From the NCBI GenBank assembly GCA_023078555.1, contig CM041201.1, positions 4,657,713-4,721,712 of the forward strand: DNA of 64,000 nucleotides, given 5' to 3'. Under the pieces are notes generated by a model, which saw nothing but the letters and a program-made list of their open reading frames with translations, was not told where the DNA came from and made no database searches. Shown piece by piece: positions 38,066 through 50,264 of this stretch (position 1 is its first letter; each line of letters starts with the position of its first letter). This DNA comes from Ulva prolifera. Lineage: Eukaryota > Chlorophyta > Ulvophyceae > Ulvales > Ulvaceae. The position numbers and the translations under genes were made by a program.

Positions 38066-39537
38066 ATGACTACGTTGTCGGAAGAGGATGCTGCACGGCT
38101 GCAGGAAGGCGTTGCAAAACATGAAAAGACGACACTGATGGCCGAGCAGGCCGCAAAGGTGGGAGCTGCTTTAAGAGCTGATTCGAAAGCACGACTCGTA
38201 CGAATGCGCGTGCCGGCTCCGCCGAGGAAAGCTCATGCTCGTCCTTGTGGCAAACGAACCCAATTTCTTACACTGGCGCTTGCAGACTGCTCTGGAGACC
38301 AGAGATGCCGCAAGGTCCACCGTCGCTGCACTGCACGAGCAGGAGGTCCAGATGCACAAACTACAAGATCAGTATGCCGAGGTGAGCACTGTCACGTCCG
38401 GGACAAGTGCCATGCATTGCAGCATCCCTGTCACAAAGAAGCCTCGGCCAACAGCATGTATCGATAATTGTCATGCAAACCCTCAGCCAAGCGGTCAAGT
38501 CATTCTGTCGACTTCTGTGCTCCCACGTGAGTGGACAATCATGTTTGCCAGGCCTATCGAAGCCACCTGAGGTGGGTGCTTGCGAATTTGTCCATTGTCC
38601 ATTGTCTTCACCGTTTTTACCTTTGCAGCGCTGCATGGCCGTCAGCAATGTCAATCTCTGTGCAGGTAGAGGGAAATGTCAATCGGGCGGAAGGCCTGGT
38701 GGCCTGGCTGACAGCTTGCTGCTGTTGCACCTGTTGCGTCCGAGACAAGCAGTACAACAGGGGCACGGACTTCCACGGGCCCAAGGTTACCGCTCCAGAG
38801 ACAGTGGTACGCCCCTGCACAGTGTTCACACCGCTTGGCTCTCCTGGTGCTGCCCGTGCCCGTGCACAAATGCCCTCTGTGCCTGCAGAGGCGCCAGACA
38901 GCTCCAAGCAAAGCCAGCTACCAGGCCCCGAGGGGACAGCGCATGCCTAACCGCATCGGGGACGGACTCGGCGGCCCGATAGAGGACCACCTCAAGAAGG
39001 AAACCAACAAGCAGGACGGCCACATCGACATCGTGGAGGAGTGCCTAGACGACCTCAACCTGGCCGCACGGGTGCGCTCCGCCATCCATCAGTGACAGCA
39101 ACCTGCTGGCTGTGGCATGTGCAGCTAGCCCGAACATCCTGCACCAATGCAGCTTCAATCTGCGCTTGCCCTTGCTGCAGTAGCCCGTCCGCCTCTTGCC
39201 ATGTGTCGCTGCTGCCAACCGCTATCCAGCATTACGTGAAGCCTTCTTCACTTCAGTGATCTGCTGTGACGCTTGACATAGGTTATGTCCAGGCTACCTG
39301 GCTATGTAGTGTCTGTTCAGGCTGCCGACTTTCGATTTGTTTCCTGCCGCTGCATGTGCACTGCCGTTTGGCCTCGTGCGGCGTGCCTCTTGCCTGACGC
39401 AACTCTGCGTCCCCGTGCAGGACATGAACGCACAGCTGAAGCGGCAGCAGCAGCTCGAGGAGCGCCTCGCAGACCGCAACGCCGCAGCCCACGGCCGCCT
39501 GGACGGCCTGCGCCGCAAGATGCAGCAGAACACGTGA
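38066..39537 (+). CDS. SNAP-25-like Qbc-SNARE with cysteine cluster
   Basis: A Qbc-SNARE supplies two of the four helices of a membrane-fusion SNARE bundle. Five exons (38066-38158, 38286-38381, 38666-38806, 38889-39071, 39421-39537) join in phase to give 209 residues, the SNAP-25 size. The Qb motif reads STVAALHEQEVQMHKLQDQY, with the zero-layer Gln at about residue 50. The Qc motif is split over the last intron and reads DDLNLAARDMNAQLKRQQQL, with its zero-layer Gln at about residue 180. Between them is ACCCCTCCVRDK (Cys 81-84, 86, 87), in the place where animal SNAP-25 is palmitoylated. Plant SNAP33-type proteins, as I recall, lack this cluster. There is no membrane helix, so membrane attachment would depend on lipidation. 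The Qb helix is entered by a short acidic first exon. Confidence 0.87.
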
Positions 39538-40281
39538 CCCCACCACACCCACACCGTCCTGCAGCCGCTGCCCAGCATCCCCGCGTGCCAGGCATGCAGC
39601 GGCGCTGCTCACGCATCGCGGTCGCTCTCACTGACAGCGCAGGGCACAGCTACACGCCAGGGCAGCACCAGGCCACATCAGTTGGGCTGTACGGGACTCT
39701 GGTCTATGCTTCCCTGTATCGTCTCCCTGTGGCACATGGAGAGGGAGCTGTGGCTACCGGTGGGACAGGCTGGCTGATGGCTCATAGGGGAGTCGGCGCG
39801 GAGGGGGTGGTTCATGGCTAGGCGATGCCGCGCCATCAAATAATGTAGACACGGTTTGCGTACATCCGTTTCGGAATGGCACATGAGGTCACTTGCACAT
39901 ACATTGTGATTGCAGCCAAGACTGCTCCTGTTTTTGTACACTATGCTTGCCATGAAATAGCCCGGGCATGTGTAATTGTGCTCTTGTAGGCTGCAGCGTT
40001 CTGTGTATGTCATTGAATGGGTACTGTCCGCATTGCAAGCACAGTCACATGCTGACCACCAGCACAAGTCTCTCGGTTGCCTCACACGATCCGAGTGATC
40101 TAGAATGGCTGCTTACAAGCGTCGCCCAGCCATCCACTCCTGTTTGCCCAGGTTAGTGATCATGTATGGGGCTTGGTTGTGTTGCATCCGGGATAGCCAC
40201 CGAAAGCCTTGGAGCGTGGCAACATCTCCCGGATTTATTGTGGGATGCCAAAGTGACAACGGGTCAGCTACGAGCTGGACA
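39538..40281. other. Intergenic, convergent 3' flanks
   Basis: Between the SNARE stop (+) and the APRT stop (-). Nothing else recognisable is present. Confidence 0.5.
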
Positions 40282-41553
40282 TTACAGCCCCTCCTTCTCC
40301 GCAAGCACAAACAGCTCGTACTTGCCCAGCTTCTCGCGGCCCTTCAGCTCTGGAAGCTCAATGATGCAGCCACACTCGACAACCTCGGCGCCCACCTTCT
40401 CTGCACAAAGAAGATCTACCGTGAGCGACACACATAGCACCGTGGAGCACGCCTGAGAACAAATTTGCCACCACATCCAGGCCTGTATCGTTTAGGCCGC
40501 AATGCATTGTCACCCAGCACAGCGCTGTCAACGCCCCTGATTCTGCTGGCCAGAAGACAGCGGGGGCTGCACGACACTCTGTCGAGCATGGCGCTGAAGC
40601 GGAATGTCTCTGTTGACAAGCGAGCTGAATGAAAACATCGCATTTCTGGTGCCGATGCGACTGTGTGTAGCCGTTGGGATAGCAAGTCCTGGAGTACGAC
40701 TCAGCGGACGAGGACGGCAGTGATGCAAGCGAACAGCTGTGCTTGGCTGGCATGACAGGATGTTGACTAAACTCTATATAGCATATTGGCATGACCGCGA
40801 CATCGTGGACGAACTCATCATCATCTAAAGGATCATCCTGCTGTCTGACAGCACATTGCAAGACGACAGTGCGTACCCATCAACTTGATGCCTGCGCCCA
40901 TGGTGCCACCCGTAGCTATCAAGTCATCGAGCAGCAGTACCCGTTGGCCTTCCTTGATGTGGCCCACGTGCATTTCGATCGTGTCGCTGCCATACTCCAG
41001 ATTGTATGACTCGGAAATTGTCTCTCCAGGCAGCTTCCCGGGTTTGCGCAAAGGCACAAACGCACAGTTGAGCGCTAGAGCCAAGGGCGCCCCAAAGATC
41101 AGGCCTCGCGCTTCGAAGCCTGCACGAGACAACGCAGCGAAGCTGAATGATGTATCTACTTTTTCCTGCTATCATCTTTCTGCCTATGGCGTCTATTTCA
41201 GGGCACGTGCAGGTGCTGAGAGGCAGTGTCTGCATGCAAGCGGTCAACAGCGAGTGATCACGGTGCGCACCGGCAACAACGTCAATTTTCTGATCTTTGT
41301 AGCGCTTTGCAAACGCATCAGTCGTTGCTTGGAACACCTTCGGGTCCAGCAGCAATGTCGTTACATCCCAGAACAGAATTCCGGGCTTGGGGAAATCGGG
41401 AATGCCCCTCAGGTTGTCCGCGATGAGCTGACTGACCTCAGCATCAGTCATTTTTGCGACCTGGCAGACGTGGGAGGCGCGAGAAAGATCTTTGGCTGCT
41501 CTGAAACGCTTGATCGGTCGCGCTGCAGTACTGACGGCACAAGCAGCAAGCAT
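40282..41553 (-). CDS. APT1: Adenine phosphoribosyltransferase
   Basis: Salvages adenine to AMP using PRPP. Three exons (41553-41271, 41119-40877, 40400-40282) join in phase to give 214 residues. The core starts at about residue 35 with [20 protein letters not shown], then [43 protein letters not shown], and the PRPP loop [17 protein letters not shown] (about 155-169). From that Met the length is 180 residues, the normal size. The extra 34 residues ([20 protein letters not shown]...) are basic, Ala/Ser-rich and lack acidic residues at first, so they may be a plastid or mitochondrial transit peptide; use of the inner Met would give a cytosolic form. Confidence 0.95.
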
Positions 41554-43828
41554 GTTCAGTGGGTCAACGGGCGATCTATATTGCGGTGGCTCGGATAGCC
41601 ATCGCTATTCCACCCTTTGCGCACGAGCGGTTTGCGAAAGTGTCGGCATGTATCCCGTCGAGGCGGCACCATTCAGCGCTGCATGCAGCTGCAGTGGCTT
41701 GGGCACACAAGTCATCACTTCACAGGAGGAACGCCCCTCGGCCCCACCTCTTTCAGGTCGAATGGAATTCACAAAGGCCACGTTGCGTGTATGATGTTTG
41801 CACTTTCACACAAGCCTGGCTTCGATCTTCTGATGATTTGCAGCCCCCGGGGATCCCCCGCGGGAGCGAGCCCGAGGGGTCAGCAGCGCAATTACTGCAC
41901 TCGCCTGGCAGTCTGGCGCGGTGCCAATGGAGGCCCAGGCGTGACCTTGGACGATGCAGGATCTGTTGCTGCCGCAGTGCCAGATGCCCATGCCGGATCG
42001 GCCGGACATGCACCCCTGCAGAGGAAGTCAGGTGTGGCTATCCAATTGAACAGCGGTGAAGCGGACCACAGGCTCACAGGATCGCCACAGCAGGTCTGAG
42101 CTCGGACGTGCCGTGAACGCACACACAGAGTTCCACCCTGACAGCTTCGAGGGGGTGTGAGCAGGGAAGCCCAGCAGCAGGACCCCGCATCTTGCGCAGA
42201 TTTGTGTCGGTGAGCCAGCATGGCCACCGCCCCGGCGCGCCAGGGGCTTCTGCCGCGCCAAGGGCTTCCGCCGAGGGCTGCCGGGCCCAATGTGGAGCCA
42301 CAGAGGGCCTGCGGCCGAGTACACGGCCTCGTCATCCCCGGCCATGCACACACGTGGAACGAATTCTAAAGTCGGCGCACGGGAACAGCGGCAGGGCAGA
42401 TCTGCCTCGAGGCGGGCCTGCGCAGCAGGCAGCACAGCATGCGCCGTATGGGCGTCATGCATCGCTCTGATGCATGAAGCCCAACCTGGCCCCAGTTGTG
42501 CGTGGCGCTCTGCGCGTCCGCACTGTCCCCCCGCCCACAAGTCGTCCCGCGCTCACGAGGGCAGCCGCCTCCCTGCAGCCCATGAGACACATGCGCGCCT
42601 TTCCACCTTGAGACGCAGAGGGTCACCCACCGCCACACATGGACGGTCCAGCACGACCGGACAGCGCGGTGACTTCGGTGGAGCCCACAAGGGCCTGTTG
42701 CGCCGCGGTCGTCATGACTGCAGGCATGTGGATGCTGCGCACATGCACAGCTGCTGCGACGCCTGTGCGCTGGTTGGCGGTCTGCGTGTTTTTGATCTGT
42801 CTCGGGGTGCTGACGCCGATAACGCGCTTGGAAGCGGCATGATGCCCAATATGGTCATTCAAATTTGTTCCCAGCCGCAGGCACATGGCGGAGGCGGGCT
42901 TGACAGGTATGCATGATCACGCGCATCTCTCTCGAGCGGTGCTGCGTCGCGTCGCTCAGCGTTCCAGTATCTCAGAGATACAGTCAATGTATGGAGCAGT
43001 CGACCAAAATAATGGCTCGTTCCGGAACAGGGGCCCCAGGGACACACCGGCGCCGTTGTATCTCTGCTGTGGAGCGCCGACGAGAGGCCTGCACTGAGAT
43101 CACTCAGCTGTAGTCCACCATGCTCTACTCATCAAGTCGTGGAGGAATGCTCCGAGTTGTCTGCGGACACGCCGCAAGCTTAAGTCCACAGACTCGAGCC
43201 ATCACTCCAGACACCCGGTGCAGATTACCTCCACGACTGCGCGATGGTTCGGGAATCTCATTGAAACCAATGTCTTCCATCAATGTAAACAGGCGACCCA
43301 AGAGCGTGGTAACGCGACCTGCAGCTGTCGACACTGCAGGTGTGATCAACACAGCTGCTCACATGTATTTACCGGTTCCCGGTGCACCCGTCGGTTGCAT
43401 GACCTCGTCAGCTACGTCACAAGAAAGTTTCATGTCCCAACCCCTGTATGCTGATATTGGCCATGCACTGTGGATGTAACGCGCAATGACCGCTGTGCAG
43501 AAGACCTAGTCAGCATTGGCCGCGTCTTGTACAACGCACCGATCCGACGGTCTCTCACCGGCCCTCGAGATATCTAGGCCTTCGATAGTCCTGCTGCATA
43601 CCGCCGCTTGGCGCAATCATCGTTGGGTTTCATATGAGTAGGACGCTTCGTTGTAATAGTTGAGCAGATCACGCCAGGTGTCGATTTCGGGATCAGGCGT
43701 AGCACGAAAGCTCTCGGTACAGCTCGGTTTGCGCCATGCCGCTTTCAAGCGCCGATTTCGTATGATTAGCATCTCCTTGTTGTTGAAGATTGTGAGGCTC
43801 AGCGTGTGCAGGAGCAGCGGTCAACGAC
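41554..43828. other. Intergenic, divergent promoters of APRT and ETHE1
   Basis: The part from about 41830 to 42650 is more GC-rich and has long open frames on both strands, but no family similarity or consistent exon structure, so I do not call a gene. The APRT and ETHE1 promoters should lie at its two ends. Confidence 0.4.
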
Positions 43829-45525
43829 ATGGCCCCCGTACTTCTGCGGCAGCTGTTTGAGAAGGAATCTTCGACGTATACATATCTTCTGATCGACCCC
43901 GCAACAAGCAAAGCGTTACTCATCGACCCTGTCCTTGAAACTGTGGAGCGAGATGCTACGATGATCCAGGAACTTGGGCTGCAACTGGAGCTGGCAGTCA
44001 ACACTCACTGCCACGCAGACCACATCACAGGCACTGGGAAACTCAAAGTATGCATCTGTGCAAGCACATCCCATGAGACATGGATCACCACTGCTAGCAC
44101 GAACATCTGACGCTCTAGCACTGTCGCACCTGCATGGCATTGTTTCCCTTTTGTTTCACTTTCACGGGTTCCGGAGTCATCCTGGAGTTGTCCCGGATTT
44201 CAGAGTTATCAATGTCCAAATGCATGTGGCTATGTAATTTTGCATACATACATACGTTGGCAGGTATTTCTGGTAGGGGTGTGGTGCAAGCTCGTGCCCG
44301 GCCTAGTGCCATGGATGAGTGAGAATAGATTCCGAGAACCGGTGGCATGCCCGGCCTCTGTGCTTTGTAAGTAAATACATAAAGACATACATACATTCCT
44401 CTTCTTCTGCAGGCATTGTTCCCAGGCCTGAAGTCAGGCATTTCCGAAGCAGCCGGAGCAAAAGCGGACATCCTGTACAAGCACGGAGATGAAATTGTCG
44501 TTGGTGGAATCAAGCTCACAGTGCGAGCCACGCCTGGTCACACAAGTGGATGCGTCTCGTACGTCCTGGAAGACCTGGGCGGCAAGGCTGCGGTGTTCAC
44601 AGGAGATGCACTCCTGATTCGAGGCTGTGGCCGCACCGACTTCCAGCAGGGCAGCTCTGAAACACTGTACGACTCAGTGCATACACAGGTGTGTGTGCCT
44701 CCGGCAGACTCTCTGCGAAATTGCTGTGCTGGCTCAGGCTGGCCCAGGCCCAGCCGTTACTGCAAAGGTTCTCTTGTACATTTGCCACATCACGCCGCAG
44801 GTTGTCACACCGTCTGCACATACCAGACATGACCCCAATTCGATCAACTTCCGTTGCTGCAATACACACATTTGACCCAAAGCGCCAGACACGCGAGATT
44901 GTGAGCAGTCCAGGCGTGGCCACCAGCTCCACTCGGCCCCACAATCACAGCATCTCACCTCTGCCTCCCTGGATGCCCCAATACACCACGTCCCCTCCGT
45001 CTCCCTGGTTCGTGCAGCCCAACCATGAGCCACTTGATCTCACGCGGGCCTGATGCATTCTGTATATGCCAGCACACACTGCTCAAAGAGATGTGCCCAT
45101 TCGTCACAGCTGGACCCGACCCAGATTGGTCATTCATACGAGGCGGCATGCCACACAACGCCACGCTCACGTATGCACATGTGCATGGCCTTACAGCCTC
45201 GTCCACAAGGACAATCCGAACCGCAGTGGCCCCAGTGGCTGGCACCACGCGAGGCCAGCAGGCCACATGGGCTTCTCAGTGTGGAGGCGCTGACGGGCTG
45301 AGCCCTGTGCAGCTGTTCACTCTGCCGGACGACACTTTGGTGTACCCCGCACACAACTACAAGGGGCTGACGGTCAGCACGATCGGGGAGGAGAAGCAGC
45401 ACAACCCGCGCCTGACCAAGCCGAAGGAGGAGTTTGTTGACATCATGGCCAACCTGAACCTCCCGTACCCCAAGAAGATCGATGCGGCGCTGCCTGCAAA
45501 CCTCGTCTGTGGCATTCAGGATTGA
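43829..45525 (+). CDS. ETHE1: ETHE1-type persulfide dioxygenase
   Basis: An iron-dependent metallo-beta-lactamase-fold enzyme that oxidises glutathione persulfide to sulfite, normally in mitochondria. Three exons (43829-44047, 44413-44688, 45313-45525) join in phase to give 235 residues. The start reads [19 protein letters not shown], followed by the metal motif [41 protein letters not shown], and [19 protein letters not shown]; all metal ligands expected for ETHE1 are present. The C-terminus ANLVCGIQD ends as in the plant enzyme. There is no N-terminal extension before the catalytic domain, so this model has no transit peptide; an upstream exon could add one. Confidence 0.95.
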
Positions 45526-46456
45526 GCTGGCGTGGCCTCCCTCAGTCCGAGGTCAAATTTGTAGATGAGTGACGGAGTGGATGCAAGTGGAGACTCGCCA
45601 TATTTCCCAAGTATGCATGAGATATCCTGTGCTGGCTGTGGGTGGTTGACACCTGCAGCTGTGGACGTGGATACTGTAACAGATCATGTAACACTGACAA
45701 CAAATGTATGGAAGTGAATTGTTTTCTGGATGTCTGGATCGGTCCAGGACGGGTCATGGCAGCTGCTGATGTTGATCGCATGAACACCACGCAGTACTGT
45801 GCACCTCTACACTGCTTGCTCTTGAAGCTGCTGAAGTCGCCATATGCCAAGCATCGTGCGGCCCAGAATGCAGTCTACACTGCACGTGATGGTACGTGCT
45901 GTAACGTATTGTATGGGTACTGCACTGTGCACACTGCATGGTGGTTGTCATAGCATGGACCTGGGCCGCTGTATGGCATCTGCTGGTTGCAAGGCAGCCC
46001 ACAAAGACTAGACGCACCGGCTCTTTGTCAGAGAGGAGGAGCCCGCTGGCGCCAAGCGAGTGCCGAAACTGTTGATGGACTGCTGCAGAAGCTACACCGG
46101 CCTGCGCCCCAACGTTACCGGTACCATGAGGAAGCATCCTTGAGTGACCACGGACACCCGCCAGGACTGATGCACAGGCGTTTGCAGTAGGGCCATCGTG
46201 GTCTCACTCGTTCAAGGGTTATAGCCCCTGCGCCCACATGGGCCAGCTGCTGACGTCCACGTGGCTACCGTGGCGATGAGTGCTCTGTCCAAACGTTCAA
46301 ACGCCAAGCTGCGCTGATTCATGGTGCGCAAAGCTCCAGATGTCCTGCTTCAGTGGACGATCGCCAGCAAGCCTCGACGGCGTTCTTGGATCGGCTAGGA
46401 AGCGTTTCATCGAGATGCCATGATGTGAGTGGGACCGCAAGCGTTGCATCATCACA
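45526..46456. other. Intergenic between ETHE1 and the Orai gene
   Basis: No supported gene. It should hold the Orai promoter, and possibly a further 5' exon of that gene. Confidence 0.45.
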
Positions 46457-49198
46457 ATGAGACTCGAGGAAGGCATCGAATTCGTGCAGGCGGCAATCCT
46501 CCTGCGCGATACAATATTACAGCCCAGATATAGGAATGAAGAACGAGCCTGGCGCTCTGAAGACCAGTCATGGCGTCGCGAAGACCGCGAGTGGAGGGAA
46601 TCGGACCTGCAGTGGCGCGAGGAAGAACTTCGATACATGTGAGCCTTGCACTGCGCTGATGCTTGCCATCCACATCTCATGCCGCATAAATATCTGATTT
46701 GCGCATTGTCTGGGTACCGCTGCTTCTATCGCCACGATGCGCTGCTGACGCATGGTTGCACGTTCCCCGCGCATTGGCACGCGCGCTTTGAATTTGGTTG
46801 GTTACAGGAACAATCAGAAACAGTGGCGACTTCAGGACCTTGAGCAGAGATCCCTGGACAACGCCCGGGTGCTATGGGACCGATTCATGGAAAAGAACAG
46901 GCGCGACGTAGAAGAGAGAGCGGAGCAGCTCAAGTCCATCGGAAACATGGCTGCGCTCATTGCAGGTTTTGCCGTTGTTGCCTTTCTGGAGTTTTCTGCC
47001 GATACCGATACCAAGGCTTTGGAAATCATGTTCGGCTTGACCACTGCCCTTGTGGTGTGCCTCCTCCCTCAATTGAATGCACAATGGCTACTAAGTCCAG
47101 CTGCAGTTGCCCCCGAGGGCCTCCTCCCTAGAAAGCACATCTGCCTCTAGAGTCACAAGCTCATACTTTCCCAGCAACAGCTTACCAAGCTGCATCACAG
47201 CTGGGACACTCTAGATCCAGACTGGATGTTAATGCGGGGGTCACGGTTTACTCTGGCAATCCGTGAAGCCGCCATGGACTTGCGGCCTCCCACGTGTCTG
47301 CACCTTTGGTCCACTGAGGCATGCAAGGGTTGCATGCAGGTGGGCCTGAACACCCAGGCCATGGTCGCCACTTCGCTGCTGCATGCCAGCATTCTGCGCT
47401 CGGGCAAGCTCTACGTCGATGAGGCGGCCGAGGCGGAGTACATGCGGCATTGCCTGAACTTTGTCACCAAGTTCCAGGTCGGCATGGATCCACCGGCGCC
47501 ACGGCGCACGTTTGCGCAGCACTGGGACACGCGCTGCGACCGCGACTGGCGCTGGGCGTTTCAGCTCTTCAGCCTTGGTGCGTCCCTGCGCACCCCCCCC
47601 CACCCCCGCAGCGGCGCTGCCGGTCTCCCTGCAGACGTGACTATGTAATCATGCAACCCGCAACTCTCTCACGCTGCTGTGGATGTGAGACCGCCCATGT
47701 AGACTAGATATTCAGAATTGTTGAGATCAGAAAACAGCCTGGGCAGATCAGGGGCCCTTTGTTCGTCGGGGCCGCCTATGCCGCGCACATCGAGGTCATA
47801 GAAGCTTGCATGTTGAGTCTGGCAGGGATTTGTACACAGCTGCCCCAACCTGCTCTGGTGTTGCCCATCCCATCAGCCGACGTGCCAACGCATCAGCAGT
47901 GGGTCCGTGACGCCTTGTGACCCTGGTCAGCATCTCCGCGGTCCGCTGCGCCTGCTTGGCGTTCACACCACGCGGCGGCGGCGGCTGCGGTGCGGTGAGA
48001 GACGGGCCACATGCATGCCGCCCCCGCCACGAGCTGCGCAGCGCACTGCAGGGCTGGTCGCCTTCACATGCAACCTCGTGGTCGCCGCATGGATCAAGTT
48101 CGGCCAGGACGACCTGAGCACGCCGGTGCTCGTCACGGTGACGCTCGCCCTGTGCCTCGTCGGCATGGGCCGCTCGATCGCGCTGTGGGCGCCGCACTTG
48201 TTCCAGCGGCCGCGCGCCAGCAGCGACGTCGGCCGCCGGGACACCGTCGTGCAGCTGGGGGAGGAGTACGGGCTGCCCTTCGCCTGGCACCGCGTGCCGA
48301 AGCCCGTGGACGACCTGGTGCGCCTCTCCCCCCTTGCTCGGTACACGCATGCAGCACCATCACGCACCAATTTTTCATACTGCGGTGGAAAACATCCCGT
48401 CTGAGCAGGGGTGTGGGCCGCCCCGCGGTGGAGCGCGCACGGCGCGTGACCGCGTCTGGCCACTCCTGCACAGCAGCCGCCGTGTGCGGCGTAGGCTCGC
48501 CGGTCAGGCAGCAGTGGCACGTGACGTGGCCTGGCGCCACTGCGTGCTGTGGGGGCACAAGAGCACAAGCGCCTGCGCCATGAGGATTGATGCCGTGCTG
48601 TGCACCGGGTGCCTGTGGCGGCTCTGTATGAAGCTAGGCCTTCGTGCAGGTGCCCCCGAGGCAGGAGGACTTCCAGGACGCCCCCTCCCACTTCCCCAAC
48701 ACCACGGACGCCTTCAGCTCCAGCAGCATGTCGGATGTGCTGCCCGTGGCGATGGCCAGCACCGCCGACGCCCCCGCGCCGCTCGGCTCGCACGAGAGCG
48801 ATGCCCAGCAGGCACGGCACGCTGGCGGGGGGGCCTGGTCTGATGCAGCAGCGGCGCCACCCGGGGACAGCTCGGGCGATGGTGCCCAGGCTGCTCATGC
48901 CGCGCGGCATGACGGGGGTGCAAGCCGGCCCGCCCATGCGGGGGGGATCCTGTCATGGTGGGCCTCGCGGAATGCTGAAGGCTATGATGTGGTGTCAGCC
49001 AGATCTGACAGCGCTCCTGCATATCGGCTCGGGTCCGGACGGCATGCCGCCGGTGCCTCTGCGTCACATTTCCCAACAGACCATGACAGACAAAGCCCAG
49101 GGCAGCCGTATCCAGTAGTTCCACGTGCGGAAAACGGGCATGAAGACGGGGTCCGTTCTGCACCTGTTGGTACAGTGTCTGGAGATCAGATGGTGTAA
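46457..49198 (+). CDS. ORAI: Orai-type store-operated calcium channel
   Basis: Orai proteins form hexameric, highly calcium-selective plasma-membrane pores. Five exons (46457-46638, 46808-47054, 47340-47577, 48052-48317, 48650-49198) join in phase to give 493 residues. Helix M1 reads ALIAGFAVVAFLEFSADTD and aligns without gaps with human Orai1 ALLSGFAMVAMVEVQLDAD; the selectivity-filter Glu (human E106) is E122 here, with the acidic outer vestibule after it. The position of human R91 is Asn. M2 (FGLTTALVVGLNTQAMVATS), M3 (FQLFSLGLVAFTCNLVVAAW) and M4 (VLVTVTLALCLVGMGRSIAL) follow. The N-terminal 75 residues are a charged helix with Trp at 32, 39, 46, 53 and 67 and Tyr at 60, exactly seven apart. 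The last exon is a 180-residue Ser/Ala/His-rich cytosolic tail. Its 3' end faces the ferredoxin-like gene 198 bp away. Orai homologues are known from green algae and non-seed plants; no STIM partner is visible here. Confidence 0.9.
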
Positions 49199-49396
49199 TT
49201 GAGATCAATGGTGCCTTCAAAGTAGCAAGATCTGCATCGCTGCTGCAGCTGTGTGTTGATCATGAAACAGGGGGAGGCGCCTGCCTCATCGCAGCTGTGG
49301 CACCCACAAGGTTGTACAACATATTTACAGCTATCACTCTATATCATGTGTTGCCTGTCCACTTGGTGGTGCCTGGTGCTACTTCGTCTCTCGCAT

Positions 49397-50264
49397 TTAA
49401 CAAATGAGATCTAATTCGCGTTCTGCGGCCGGCTTCGCTGGCAGCATTTCGGGTTGAAGCCCTGTGACCACTGTGGTTGTACCGTCGCCCCGCAGCTCGA
49501 CATTAGCCGCTTTTTTGCACTCGCCCATGCAAGAACATTGTTGTACGTCCACTTTTGGGTCGTCTTCCCACCGACTCACTAGAGCACTCAAAATGTGCTC
49601 ACTTCCACCTTTGCGTGTACATGCTTTGCCAGTGCACACGGACACCTGCCCATTTTCAAAGTTCAGAAGCTGTGAGATACCTCCGTCTGCAGCAGCAAGT
49701 AATTGCTCTGGGAGATCCTCATCGGAGCAGCCAGGATCCTCATACCCTTCCTCAGCCATTCGCATAGCCAGGCGCACCAACTTGTCGTTCTCACTACTGA
49801 TTATAGCAATGTGTTCTTTCATCTCCATGGCCAAGGCCACCTTCATGTCCGCAGGAGCTTTCTTTATCTGCAACGCATGACCAGCGATGTGTCCGTGTCA
49901 CTCCGCATAGAGTGCTGCTAATTCCGCTAGCATCATCCCAGCTGCAACAGAATAGACTAGACAAATAGGTCTGTTTCCGAACGCGACTGATGGGTCTTGG
50001 GCCCATAGATTCGAGGTTTCGCAACTGCGAGTGGACAGATCATACCTGCTTTGTCAGTTTCTTCACTCGCTTGGCTTTATCTTTCAGCAGCTTCACCAGC
50101 ATCTTCTCTTCTTGCATCATGGAGGCTTGAGCATTTACAATGACAGCTGGCTCGCAAGCTGTGGCGCTCATTCGCCCGGATTTACGTCCGGCTGGTTGCA
50201 CAGTGCGGCCCGGGGGTTGAGCCCACTTCAGATGCTGCACACTCATCCGAGCGATACCTGCCAT
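49397..50264 (-). CDS. [2Fe-2S] thioredoxin-like ferredoxin protein
   Basis: Two exons (50264-50046 and 49867-49397) join in phase to give 229 residues. The C-terminal domain matches thioredoxin-fold [2Fe-2S] ferredoxins (NuoE/Shethna type): VSVCTGKACTRKGGSEHIL, then VQQCSCMGECKKAANVEL, with cysteines at about 151, 156, 184, 186 and 190. The N-terminus (MAGIARMSVQHLKWAQPP..., Arg/Ser-rich, no early acidic residues) looks like an organelle transit peptide. Between them is a Lys-rich amphipathic coil (KMLVKLLKDKAKRVKKLTK) and a charged helix up to about residue 112. The likely role is electron transfer or a redox switch in the plastid; the partner is unknown. Confidence 0.85.

Noticed and set aside
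42028-42916. Open frames of 170-208 residues on both strands
   Set aside because: Low-complexity translations without family features or consistent exon phases.
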